Of a stretch of 64,000 nucleotides of DNA, positions 1 to 28,901 are shown in pieces. This stretch comes from Strigops habroptila (Eukaryota; Chordata; Aves; Psittaciformes; Psittacidae). The stretch is from the NCBI RefSeq assembly GCF_004027225.2, contig NC_044284.2:13868501-13932500 (forward strand). The letters are read 5' to 3'. The notes beneath the pieces are model-generated. The model saw only the letters and a program-made list of their open reading frames with translations. It was not told the origin of the DNA and made no database searches. Within the stretch, counting starts at the first letter, position 1, and each line of letters opens with the position of its first letter. The position numbers and the translations under genes are program-made.

Positions 1-802
1 TCCAACCTGGCACTTCTGACAACATCTTGTTTCCTTCAAACGTCTTTGGATGAAAAGCAGAAACCACTCCATGCAATGACTAATTATAACACCAGGATGT
101 CCTCTTTTTAAGTAATTCCCACTAACAATTACTGTATTCATCAGTGTTCTGCCTTACAGTTTGCAACTGATAATCAGATGATTGATAGAAAAAATTAAAT
201 CATCTGTTGAAAAACTCTGACATTCTCCACCAACTCAGTCCGAGTGCTTCTTCACGTTCAAGAGCCATCCCACCCTTGCACACCCCACTGCTCCTGGGCT
301 TGACAGGCTGCAGTTACGTTCTGATGGCAGAATGTGAGGATGAAAATTTTGTGACTGCCCTACAACCTCGTAGCTCTGATTCCGCCTCATCATAACCACC
401 AAATAGTAAACAACCTGATCAGCAGAAATGAAGCATTTACCTCTGGTCTGTCACACTTTAAATACAGTTTCAGCCAGGGAATCTTTAGAAACACATACTC
501 CCAACACACATCTGTAAGACTTTCCTACCAAGCTGTGTTAGACAAGTTCAGTCTCCTTTGCGCACACAGCAGAAGCACAGTTCCACCACTGTCCGAGTTC
601 TGTGCCCTCCTGTGGCAGGATGAAAGCCAGCAGCGTTTCTTTTATTCTTCAAGCCCAATACACCTGTCAGCATGCAGGATGTTCATCCCTTTACTTTGCA
701 GTCAATTACTGCTTTATATAAACTAACTAAAGGAATTAAATAACCTTAACTCCCTCATAACATTTTAAGCCTAAAAGCCATTAAGATTTCAGAACAACTT
801 AC
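1..802. other. CLCC1 intron, left edge of window
   Basis: Downstream of the fifth coding exon in CLCC1 transcription order. I see no exon matching the next part of the protein, and no repeat I can name. Short open frames here lack splice context or family resemblance. Confidence 0.6.
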
Positions 803-943
803 CTTATACAAATAAAGCCAATTCCATGCAAAACTGATGAGAAAACTTATTAATAAAACTCGTTTTAGCTGAACAAACCAGTGAATACGTGTCCAGAGCT
901 CTGTAGCTATTACAATCACAATACACACTAAACACAAGAGTAT
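803..943 (-). CDS. CLCC1: CLCC1 fifth coding exon (residues 186-232), two membrane segments
   Basis: Forty-seven codons between acceptor TTTTTCAG and donor AAG|GTAAGT. The product is a hydrophobic run [17 protein letters not shown], a short loop with basic residues (VQLKR), then [18 protein letters not shown], fitting a two-helix hairpin of the CLCC1 pore region. It is the last CLCC1 exon inside the window. Confidence 0.95.
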
Positions 944-3900
944 CTGAAAAATAAAAGAGAAAAAAATTATGATGTGGGTTTGGAATTTTCCAAGCTTACT
1001 GCCAGTACACAGGAAGGATCTTCCAGCTTTTGCTTCACCAGCATCGTTTCATGGAACAACCGACAGGATTTTTCCATGCTTTCATAGCAGACCAGCAGCA
1101 GTACAAGGCAGAAGAGTTTCATGGTGTTACTGCATTCATTCCTACCACAACCTTATGGTGGAGTTGCTCATTTCTTTCTTGTGGTACTTAGTTATTTCTT
1201 CCTTACAATATTTATCACATTACCTACCATATTTAAAAATAACAACATTGGTGTAATATGAACCACAGAACCACTCCTGCCAGCTCCTGCAGTTTAGGGA
1301 ACAGACAAAGTTACTGTTTGGGTAACAGCAGCAGGACTTCAGTGGAGCCCCACAGCAAGGTTATGCTACTCACAGCTTGCTTTTTTCACTGGGCTTCCAG
1401 GGACCTCCCCCAGAACTAGACAGGTTACTGTGAAGATTACATGGGCATAAAGCACTAGCACATTCTGCATTGTCAAGATTTATTCAGAGAGCTTCAGCTT
1501 ACTGGAGATCCTCAGCCCAGCACTCTAATTCCATTTTACAGAATACAACATTGCACACAGCCATGCTCTCCAACACTATACAATTTTTTCCCCCCAAATT
1601 CACTAAAACCTCAGACCTGAAAGACCTCAAATACACACTTGTCTCAATTTAAATATATTCCAACTCCTGCAGAGGCCAACAACTTCAGCATCTATTTGAA
1701 TGAGACAAATCTGGGAAATCTACAATGCATGAGTTGCAGTTTAGGTGCTAAGAAAGCACTGGAGTCTACTAGAGCACCACAGACTCCTGGAGTCTAACGA
1801 GTCACGCAACAGGGATACAAAAGACAGGAAGAGAAAAAAGAAAAAACCCCACAAAGCTACAAAAAGAGAAGACAACCACAGGAATAAAACCCCTGAACTC
1901 TTACTTCAAGTGAATACATCACCCTTACCTTCAGCTACCATGAAAAAAAAGGAGTGACTCACTCAAAGTACAATGGGAAGAACCACTTCACATGTGGAGT
2001 TAAGATGTCAATATTCATTGACCAGACTTGCACAAAGAAACTGGAGAAAACGTAATTTAAAACCCAACAAGACCACAAAAATCCCTTTCTTCTTCTCTTA
2101 CCAGAAGCATATTATATAGCTCAATTCCAAAAGTGTCTTCGAATCTCCAGTGCCAAGCTTTATAATCATGGTGCTTAAAATTGATCAAAATGTCACTAAG
2201 GGCATCATCCACAGCACCCGACTGCCACGTTTCCTCCTGCAGAAACCGGAGGATCTCCAAATACGTCTGTTTTGTAAGGATGATCTCAGCATCATAATGG
2301 ACATGGTCCACGTTTTCCTCAGGCTGAATTGAAAGCAAAGCAGAACAATGGTTAAAAGCTGATTGTATGTAACTAGAAGTACAGGTGAAAGCCTGTATCC
2401 CTGGGCAAAAACCTGCTTAGGTGCCCTTCATTCTGCACCAGCACCTTTTTGAAGCAGACTGCAGGATGAAGACATGGGACAGGGAGCACACTATGGTTCC
2501 AAAACTTTATTTTTCTGAAGTACATAAAACACAAATTCAGCTGGTTTGTGTTTAACTCTGCAGCAAAACCCTAAAAAACTTAAAAGTGAGTTATCTCACC
2601 TGTTGTTAAAATTTTAGAACTACTGCTCATGAACAAGTAGTAATTACGAATGCGCCATGTGTGCCCCCACCATGGCTGGGTAATACAGACAGAAGCTATT
2701 AAATAACTGAAATAGGGAAATCTTACACTGCTAAGTATAATGTTATTTGTTAGATACTAATTTTGCTTATTGCCAAAAATCTATTCCTCCACCTCTGAAA
2801 AGAGCATAGAATCAGAGAATGGTCTGGGTTGGAAAGGACCTTAAGATCATCCAGTTCCAACCCCCTGCCATGGCGGGGGTTCCAACCTTCCACTAGACCA
2901 GGCTGCTCAAGCTCCATCCAACCTGGTCTTGAACACTGCCAGGGATGGGGCATTTACCACTTCTTTGGGCAAAAAAGACTATTATATTGTCTTGGATTAT
3001 ATAGTCTGTCTTTATTATATTATTTCTTTATTATATAATTGTCTGTCTTTATTATATTGTATTTTATTATTGTCCTGGGCTTAAACCACAACAATTATAT
3101 TAAGATAGACAATAACAAAGAAATAATATAATAATATAAAGACAGACTATATAATCAAAGACAATATAATAAAGTAAGTAGTAACGTGATTCTTCCATGC
3201 CAACTCTAGTAAGCTGCTATTACAAGATGCTTAACAAGGTAGAGTCTGAAGCCAAGGCCGCCTAAAAGGTCTGAAACAAACCAAAGATCTGGTTCTTCCC
3301 AGTTTAAGAACCATTAATGTGAACTGAACAGCTGCATCCAGCAACAGATACCGAGATAGACTCTGAAGTCACATAGTCTTCTTCTGGATGCTTTACAGAT
3401 CAAATGCAACTGTCTCTCCTGAGCAAACACCACTAACTAACAACAACATGGATGCACACACTTGTATCCTCTCTTCCTTTGCTATTCAGTTCCCTTCATT
3501 CTCATTTAAAGTATGCCAGGATAATGAATCATTACTTGGTAACTGTGAGAAACACATAAAGCAGTAAAACGAATCCTGGTTAATTTTTTAATGCCAGTTC
3601 AAATACTCACCAGGCCAAGTTTTCCAGCTTCATTTAAAATCTTATTTAAGTACCGCTTAAAAATGTAAAAGCTTCGGCTTTCACGGGATTTGGCAATCCT
3701 CTTCTCACAGTCTGCAACCTGCAACGTGCAGACACTTTTACTCACTTCTTGCTCTAACCAGCTTGTTCAGAGGAGAAAAACCCCCCAACACATGTAACTC
3801 AGCATTAAAAGAGGCACATTAATTTACCAATAATCCCATGACTTGTACACCAGATAAAAAGCGCAAGCAGTTGCTGAAATACTACTTCCCATGGCTCTGG

Positions 3901-6537
3901 CCAGTACTGGAGATCTCAGATCTGCTAATGATATGGTTTGAACACCAACCTCAGCAAGACTAGGGGAAAAAATAAAAATACATCTGGATTTCCTTAAGTT
4001 TTCAGGTTACTTCAGGGGAAAAAAAAAAACCAACCTGGAAAAAACCACAAACTAACCCAATATTAAAATTACATACCCCACTGGGTCTCCAAACGGGTGA
4101 GGGAAGTGAGAGCCCCAGTAGCTACTCAGGGATCACGGCATCCCCCTGATGTCAGAGCATGAGGCAGTATTGGGGGTCTTACAGCAGCCTCCAAGAGCTG
4201 CAGCGCTGGCATAGCGTCAGCCACAAACGTGTCTCTGTGCCCAAAACCCACACCTAAAACCCAACAGAACTGAACAACTTGGAAACGAAAAGCCAGGTTT
4301 CTTTGCTTTTGGCAGCATTGTGCGACATCAGCACCAGGGGACAGAAGCTTGTAGCTCCTATCAATTTCGGTTACACTATAAATCATTTTGGGTAACAGAC
4401 CTTGGTAGGCAGAGCAGCAATGTGGATTTGACTTCAAACCACTTCTAGTCTCTCCTCTGAATGAAGAGGTTGCCTACATAATGCATGGTCTCTCACAAAC
4501 TATACCAGCAATTCACCTGTTCCATACTATCTAGAGAAGCACCACTGGAAAGCACAAAGTATAAAAAGCTCAAAAATACTCAGGAGCTCCATAACAAACC
4601 TTCTGTTGCAAGGAATCTACTGTCCTGGAGCAACTCGCTAAGATTTCAGTACTGACTGCATTCGCAGTCTCATCCTCAGAGTTGTGGTAGTTTGCCTAAA
4701 ATGACATAAGAAAACACACACATTTTTGGAAACACATAACTTGATTGACGTCCCACGTTACACTTCTATGGTCACATCACTTTAAAAGAAGCAAAGGAGC
4801 TAAGAACTGAGTGTTGGCTTTTGCTGCCAATACTCTCCCAACAATACTCCAGCTGCCTCTCTGCTGTTATTTTAGGCTCCTGAAGGAAAACTGCTCTACC
4901 TAAACACACGCTGCCTGCAAAAGGTGAGGTCTTGCCCTGTCCTCCCCCACCTGCCCTTTCCCCTCCCGTGAGGGCTGGTGAACCACGCGGCCATCAGATT
5001 AGATAATCCCACTGGCTACAACTGACTCAGCAAAGGGGAGCAGACACAGCCCCAGTCCAGCCGGCACGCAAACACAAAACCCCGCTCGGGGTCGCATGTT
5101 CCCTCTTCACTCTGAAACATCCCTTTTCTTCTGGGATGCTAAAGCTACAGATTTAGTAGAGCTGCTCCTACACAACCCGGTGTGCACAACGAGGAAGGTC
5201 TCCAAAAGGAAGCACAGCATCCCAGATCAGTGAGCTCGTGCTGATACAAAGTTTGGTTCCGAGGACTGGGGTGGCCACGCACGCCGACTACCTGAACTGC
5301 ACTGCAGAGCAGAAAAGAATCCTGACAAGATGGTTTAACCCAGAGCAGTCACTTTTAAAATACAGTTCTATTTTCGTGTGAGACAACAGTAAAACTCCTA
5401 ATGTTGTTTTCTAAAAGCTGAAGCATTTGGGCACCATGTTTAAAGACTCCAAAGTTTGCTCTGAATTTTGGGAATGTAAACGACTATTAGGTGGACTTGG
5501 GGCAGGTGGAGGCCGAGGGGGAACTCTATAGAGAGAAATAATGCAGTTTGATATTTTAAGCTTCAGAAAATTACATCTGAAGCATCAAAATGGTATTATT
5601 CAAAACCACAAAACCAAATTTGAAAGCTGAAAAGTGACAAAAATCAGGGGTGCCTGTACAACCACCTGCAGTTCACAGTGCCATGTGTGCACCCAGCTAC
5701 CGGATAAACAACATGCCTCTCATGTACACCCCTCATACAATACAACCAAGACAATTCTCCTTGTTAAAACTAGCTTTTCATATTTCATCTTCTCCTCAAT
5801 GTTCATGAATTATTAGCAATACAGCACTCAGTGTTTTGATACTCCTCCTGAAAGCTCTGAGCCCCAGCATCACAAACCACCATGGACCATAACAGTCGCA
5901 TAAAATACATCAGGTTTATTCCCACAGCGTTGGGGAACTGGGTAATTCAAGTAAAATATAATCAATTAACCTTGACTCCCCCAACTTCTATCAGCTAGGA
6001 ACTTAATTTTCCAGATATTTAACATTCTACTTGACAAAGTAGCAAGAGCTGCTTAACCAAGTACTTGGCACAAAAACCAACTTGTGAAGCCACAGCCTGC
6101 TCCATAAATCAACAGCCAACTGCAAAGACAAACGACACAGCCCTGTGGCTTCACTGGTGCCACAGCAACTCCTCGGGAGAAGAGCTCATGATCTACAATA
6201 ACAGAGGTAACCAGTTTTTAACCTTTCGTTTTAAACCATGGGAACACGACACTTTTCTGCAGAAGGACTCAGATGTAACCCTGTAAGACTTTAAAAAGGC
6301 CATAATTCTACTGATTTCCAATGCCACTATTTAAGGCAAATATTCCAACAGCGTGTGGCCACAGGACCGTTTGGCAGACATGTACGCAGGCACCCTTTCT
6401 TTTTCTACCTTGTAAGGTCTCATTTTTCCTGATGCTGCATCATAGTTGAGCATATCCGTGGGGTCAATCCATTCATCATCTTGAACTTTACTGCTCCCTG
6501 TTAGCACAACTGCGCACAGCACCACGGCAAACAGCAT
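803..6537 (-). CDS. CLCC1: CLCC1, chloride channel CLIC-like protein 1 (amino-terminal five coding exons, partial)
   Basis: CLCC1 is an ER-membrane protein that forms or supports an anion channel tied to ER calcium and ion balance. Five in-phase exons give 232 residues: a hydrophobic signal peptide (about 1-16), the acidic motif [11 protein letters not shown] (20-30), a lumenal Cys-containing linker, the conserved block YDAEIIL...[11 protein letters not shown] before the membrane, then two hydrophobic segments (about 184-200 and 211-231) in the last exon. The motif aspartate at residue 25, the position altered in a human retinal disease allele, is intact. The start is the ATG at 6537, eleven bases into its exon, as in mammals. 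Later membrane segments and the carboxy tail should lie left of base 1; I found no further exon in 1-802. It lies just downstream of WDR47 on the same strand, as in mammals. Identity is firm; function is from the family. Confidence 0.95.
2102..2323 (-). CDS. CLCC1: CLCC1 fourth coding exon (residues 112-185)
   Basis: Seventy-four codons, [16 protein letters not shown] to [10 protein letters not shown], phase 0 at both ends. Acceptor TTCAATTCAG, donor CTG|GTAAGA. It holds the best-conserved lumenal block of the family ([14 protein letters not shown] and WRFEDTFG) and runs into the first hydrophobic segment. Confidence 0.95.
2805..2970 (-). mobile_element. CR1 LINE 3' fragment (antisense to plus strand)
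   Basis: It begins CATAGAATCAGAGAATGG and continues with the typical CR1 tail in reverse orientation (GGTTGGAAAGGACCTTAAGA, then TCCAACCTGGTCTTGAACAC). It is 5'-truncated, in a CLCC1 intron, and directly abuts the inverted repeat at 2,981. Confidence 0.9.
2981..3170. repeat. AT-rich inverted repeat (arms about 75-80 bp)
   Basis: Positions 2,981-3,014 match the reverse complement of 3,137-3,170 at 33 of 34 bases. Pairing continues with small gaps toward the centre to about 3,058 and 3,094. The spacer of about 35 bp contains the LTR remnant. The left arm also carries an internal direct repeat of CTGTCTTTATTATATT. It lies in a CLCC1 intron and could form a hairpin or cruciform. Confidence 0.9.
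3071..3093 (+). mobile_element. Collapsed LTR remnant (23 bp, both termini fused)
   Basis: The first nine bases match the start of the avian ERVL-type LTR (TGTCCTGGG) and the last fourteen match its end (CTTAAACCACAACA); CTGGG is common to both ends. Perfect ATTAT duplications flank it at 3,066-3,070 and 3,094-3,098. Chance similarity is possible but the TG...CA ends, order and flanks argue against it. Confidence 0.65.
3611..3718 (-). CDS. CLCC1: CLCC1 third coding exon (residues 76-111)
   Basis: Thirty-six codons from VADCEKR to [15 protein letters not shown], phase 0 at both ends, donor CTG|GTGAGT. The acceptor sits in a tandem copy of GTTGCAG; the upstream copy is chosen because it keeps the frame and the conserved xxxCEK motif. 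RYLNKIL and EAGKLGL match human CLCC1 closely. Confidence 0.92.
4600..4695 (-). CDS. CLCC1: CLCC1 second coding exon (residues 44-75)
   Basis: Thirty-two codons ([16 protein letters not shown]...TVDSLQQK) between acceptor ATTTTAG and donor AAG|GTTTGT, phase 0 at both ends. It matches the weakly conserved lumenal linker of the human protein by position and by the C-x-x-x-VDSL ending; identity to mammals is low. The donor lacks the usual A/G at +3, so it may be weak. Confidence 0.8.
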
Positions 6538-6546
6538 CCTGTATCA
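6409..6546 (-). CDS. CLCC1: CLCC1 first coding exon (start codon, residues 1-43)
   Basis: The acceptor is a pyrimidine-rich TTCTGTTCAG just above 6546; the ATG is at 6535-6537, leaving 9 nt of 5' UTR in the exon. The donor is AAG|GTAGAA at 6409. It encodes the signal peptide [12 protein letters not shown] and the hallmark [15 protein letters not shown], which identifies the gene. The exon ends in phase 0. Introns on both sides hold nothing recognisable. Confidence 0.95.
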
Positions 6547-6849
6547 CTGAACAGAACAGGAAAATCAGGGTGTTACATGCTGTACAAACACCCGAAACAA
6601 CCTTACAACATGAAAACAGCATTCCCCAGTGTTGTTTAAACAAGTTCTCCATTGAGCGGGCTAAACCTCACTCACATGTTGTTTTTCCCCGAAGATAACA
6701 GTCAGGAATACGGAACAACAGAGCTGTACGGTATGACTGCATCAATACCGCCGGCTGCAGCCATGGGCAGGCACAGCGCAGAGCTCCTCCGGGCTCCGAG
6801 ACAAGGCTGCAGCCCCGCTGTCACTGCACATCCCCGACAGCTCTTGCAG

Positions 6850-7650
6850 AGGACATGAGCACATTCGTGCCGCGCCCGCCCGGCGCTGCTCCCGCAGGCC
6901 CGAGGCCGCCCCCCCGCTTCCCGCCGGCCCCGGGGCGGGGAAGCCGCGCAGGGCCGCAAGCGCTGGCACAGCCGTGACCCGGCCCCCCCCGGACTTCTCT
7001 CCCTCCTTCGCTTCGGCCTCGTCCCTCCCGCCCGCCACCGCCGCGGCCTGAGCGGGCACCGGCCCTGTCCCCGCTCCCCCCCGCCCGCTCACCGCCACAA
7101 CCGCGCCTGCTCCGCGCAGGCCGGGCCGCTGCAGGCCGCTGCGGTCGGGGAGGGGCCCCGCGCTGCTCCCGGCCCCTTCCGCCTGCGTACCCGCGGCCAC
7201 CGCCCGCCCCGAGGCCCCGGCACCGCCCCGAGGCCTGGGGGAGGCCGCTGTCGCCGTAGCGGGGGCACCGCGAGGCTCCGGCCCCGCCTCACCTCAGGTC
7301 GGGCGGGCAGCGGCAGCAGTCGGGAGAGAACAGTCAGCAGCGGGAGGAGCCGCTGCCCGCAGGGGAAGGCGGGGGGGAGCGGGCCCCGCACCACACACGG
7401 GAGAGACGCGGCCACGCAGCGGCGGCGCGCACAGCCCAGCACCCCCCGCGCCCCCTGTGCAGGGGCTGCGTTCCGGTGCCTGCAGGTCCAGCCCCAGAGC
7501 TGTCATCCATCCCCTCAGTAACCACAGGCAGGGGTGCGGGGCTCCCACCGAAGCACGGTTCGGACTCACCGCGAGAGGCTGGGACATAAACCAGACATAA
7601 ACCGAGATCTGCTCCGTAAAGAGCCGAGTTGCAACAAAATTCATCCAAGG
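6850..7650 (-). promoter_or_regulatory. CLCC1: CpG-island promoter of CLCC1 with alternative first-exon donors
   Basis: A very GC- and CpG-rich block stands out from AT-rich flanks just upstream of the first coding exon. On the minus strand three good donor sites are visible: GCG|GTGAGC ending at 7093, GAG|GTGAGG ending at 7293, and GCG|GTGAGT ending at 7570. Each could splice to the acceptor above 6546, suggesting several non-coding first exons. No TATA box was seen, as usual for CpG promoters. Long open frames in this block are composition artefacts. Confidence 0.75.
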
Positions 7651-7984
7651 AAATCGGTATTTAAATAGTTGTAGTGCTAATTAGTCTGCCAGCTTTGGCC
7701 ACAGGTGGACAGCTGGAGGAACAGAAAAGTCAGACTCCATATCTCCCTCCAAAGCAGCATTAGCACCTGAATCTGGGTGTCCAATACAGAAAACCAAACA
7801 TATTTTCAGCTCTGTGCCACTTTATCATTACTTACGCAGTGCAGAGTCACGTACTTGGAGGCAGGATCCACTATCTGAAATCTTCTCTAGTTCTACACAT
7901 AAACCATACCTGAAAAAAATGTTTTAAGTATCACAGTTGCATTGAGGAATTGCAAACTAAGAATCCAAAACAGCAGAGAAGACA
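7651..7984. other. Short intergenic gap between WDR47 3' end and CLCC1 5' end
   Basis: About 0.33 kb of unremarkable AT-rich DNA separates the WDR47 poly(A) site from the farthest CLCC1 first-exon candidate. No gene or repeat was recognised. Both genes are on the minus strand, so WDR47 transcription runs straight toward the CLCC1 promoter. Confidence 0.6.
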
Positions 7985-8003
7985 AGTGCAGGTGTTGGAG
8001 GTC

Positions 8004-8009
8004 TTTATT
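8004..8009 (-). terminator. WDR47 poly(A) signal AATAAA
   Basis: TTTATT on the plus strand reads AATAAA on the minus strand, about 1.2 kb after the WDR47 stop. It is followed by TCTTCTCTGCTG, a U-rich downstream element. Cleavage is expected near 7,985-7,995. Confidence 0.7.
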
Positions 8010-8806
8010 GAGATTATAGCACAGATACACTTCTATAGTTACCTTTCCACTTTTATACGATAGTTAAAAATGCTTGCTACAGTGCACATATAATTTAGTA
8101 ACCAAGAGAACCCAAAACTTAACTGCAGTTCAAATAAATAAATAACGTAATGTTTAAGTTTATATTTTAAAAAGTAAAAGGAAACTGTACAATATGAAAA
8201 TAATACATAAACATTAGAATCTAAAGTTTTGTAGAAATAAAACCGCAATTTCCCATCCATAAACAGTGCAAGAAATAAAATTCAGGTAAGCTTCTGAACT
8301 GGGAATTTAAACGACTCTTAAATTATCATGCAGACATAGCATTTTAAGCCATGCTGGTTTCTATTACAGCATTAATGGTATCCCTTTTACTTGAAAAACT
8401 GATAGCCATTAAGCTCACTGTGACAACTGCTGCCAATCCACTCTTTTCTACAGTACATTATACACAGAGGTATTCTGTTGCATTCAAAAAGTAAAATATA
8501 TGTTTCTAAAGAAACAAACAGGAAAAAAAAGAAAATCAATATTTTACTTTTTCCAACATGTTAGCTTGTTCAGAACAATGTCGTAGTAAAAACAGCAACA
8601 TTTCCCCCACTCTAGATGAAAAGAAAGTAAACCCCCACACTATATACCGGACCATCATCAAGATGCAGTTACTGCCTAGTCACCTTTAAAGTTCAGAATT
8701 TGTTACTAAAAAAGTTGAAGTTGTGAAGATGTTATAAAGTTTGACATCTTGTTGAGAAGTGCTGAATATAATAAATCTGAAAAAACAGTGCTAGTAATTC
8801 ATGTTT

Positions 8807-8824
8807 TATGTGTGTGTGTGTGTG
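8807..8824. repeat. (TG)n microsatellite
   Basis: Short alternating TG tract in the WDR47 3' UTR. Confidence 0.9.
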
Positions 8825-9232
8825 GAACTAGTTACATACAGACTTAAGTGTTGTCCAACTTCGGTTTCTATATAAAACTCTCATCGAGGCAAAGACCAAG
8901 GAATGCAATTAATACCAAACTGTAAACACATCATTCAGGTTAGAGTGCACATCGACAACAGAAGAGTTCTCCTCATAGACTTTGGCAACAAGACTACAAT
9001 AGGTCACAGCAGCATGAGTTCACATGGAAGACTGAAAGCACTGCAAAAGAATATACGAAAAACACCAAGACCTCCTAGAAACCAGAAAAATCTGTGACAA
9101 GCACCCCTCCTCTTGGTAAGACACTCTCCAGCTCAACTGCTGCTCTCCCAATGCCTAATTATTATTACTTGGTTTTTACAGTTCTGTAGTCTCAGGTCTC
9201 TGTGCTTTAGCTGCATAGGTTGCCTTTGCACT

Positions 9233-28350
<19,118 letters not shown>

Positions 28351-28862
28351 CTAAAATGGAAGAGAGAATTTTAGCTATGTTCAGTATCTTATTTTATGCT
28401 TGGTTAAGAAATGTTGCTACTAAAAAAACCAAAGAAACTGTTTTATAAGACAGAGTATCATAGCATTACAAAAATTAAATAGACAAGATTGGGAAATTCA
28501 CTTTAAGAATTTAATTATGAAGCCACAATTAAAACCTAACCATGTATCTGCATATTCTTTTATTTCTGTCCTACGGATAACACGGCTCCAGATAAACAAA
28601 TCTACCAAGAGATCAATCCTCCCACAGCGTGAAAATATTATTATTACCAAGTCTGCAATATGTAAAATTTGCCTTTCTGAAATGCAAACAGCAAAGTTCA
28701 AAGAGCATAAAAATGAGCCACTTACTTTGTCATTATCTAGAGAACTTACATATAAGCTTAAATGTTTCTAACACATACCGAAAAGACAGCACACCAAAAA
28801 TGCAGTCTCCCCCATTTTTTGAATTAGTGTATGACAATTATGGCAGGGGTTTCCAGTCTTCC

Positions 28863-28901
28863 TTCATAAGAAGGAAGAATGAAAGAAGGAAGGAAGGAAG
28901 A
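28863..28901. repeat. GAAG-rich simple repeat
   Basis: Purine-only tract built of GAAG and GAAA units in WDR47 intron 1. Confidence 0.85.

Larger units (their letters stand above)
7985..9232 (-). other. WDR47: WDR47 3' untranslated region
   Basis: About 1.25 kb of AT-rich sequence follows the stop codon on the minus strand and ends at an AATAAA signal. It contains a short TG repeat (8,809-8,823). Open frames here in either direction have no family resemblance. Confidence 0.75.

Noticed and set aside
4126-4437. 103-codon minus-strand frame in a CLCC1 intron
   Set aside because: Not compatible with CLCC1 phase or sequence, and no domain; considered a chance frame.
6702-7648. Overlapping minus-strand frames of 85-152 codons upstream of CLCC1
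   Set aside because: CpG-island composition artefacts in the CLCC1 promoter and 5' UTR; no family resemblance.
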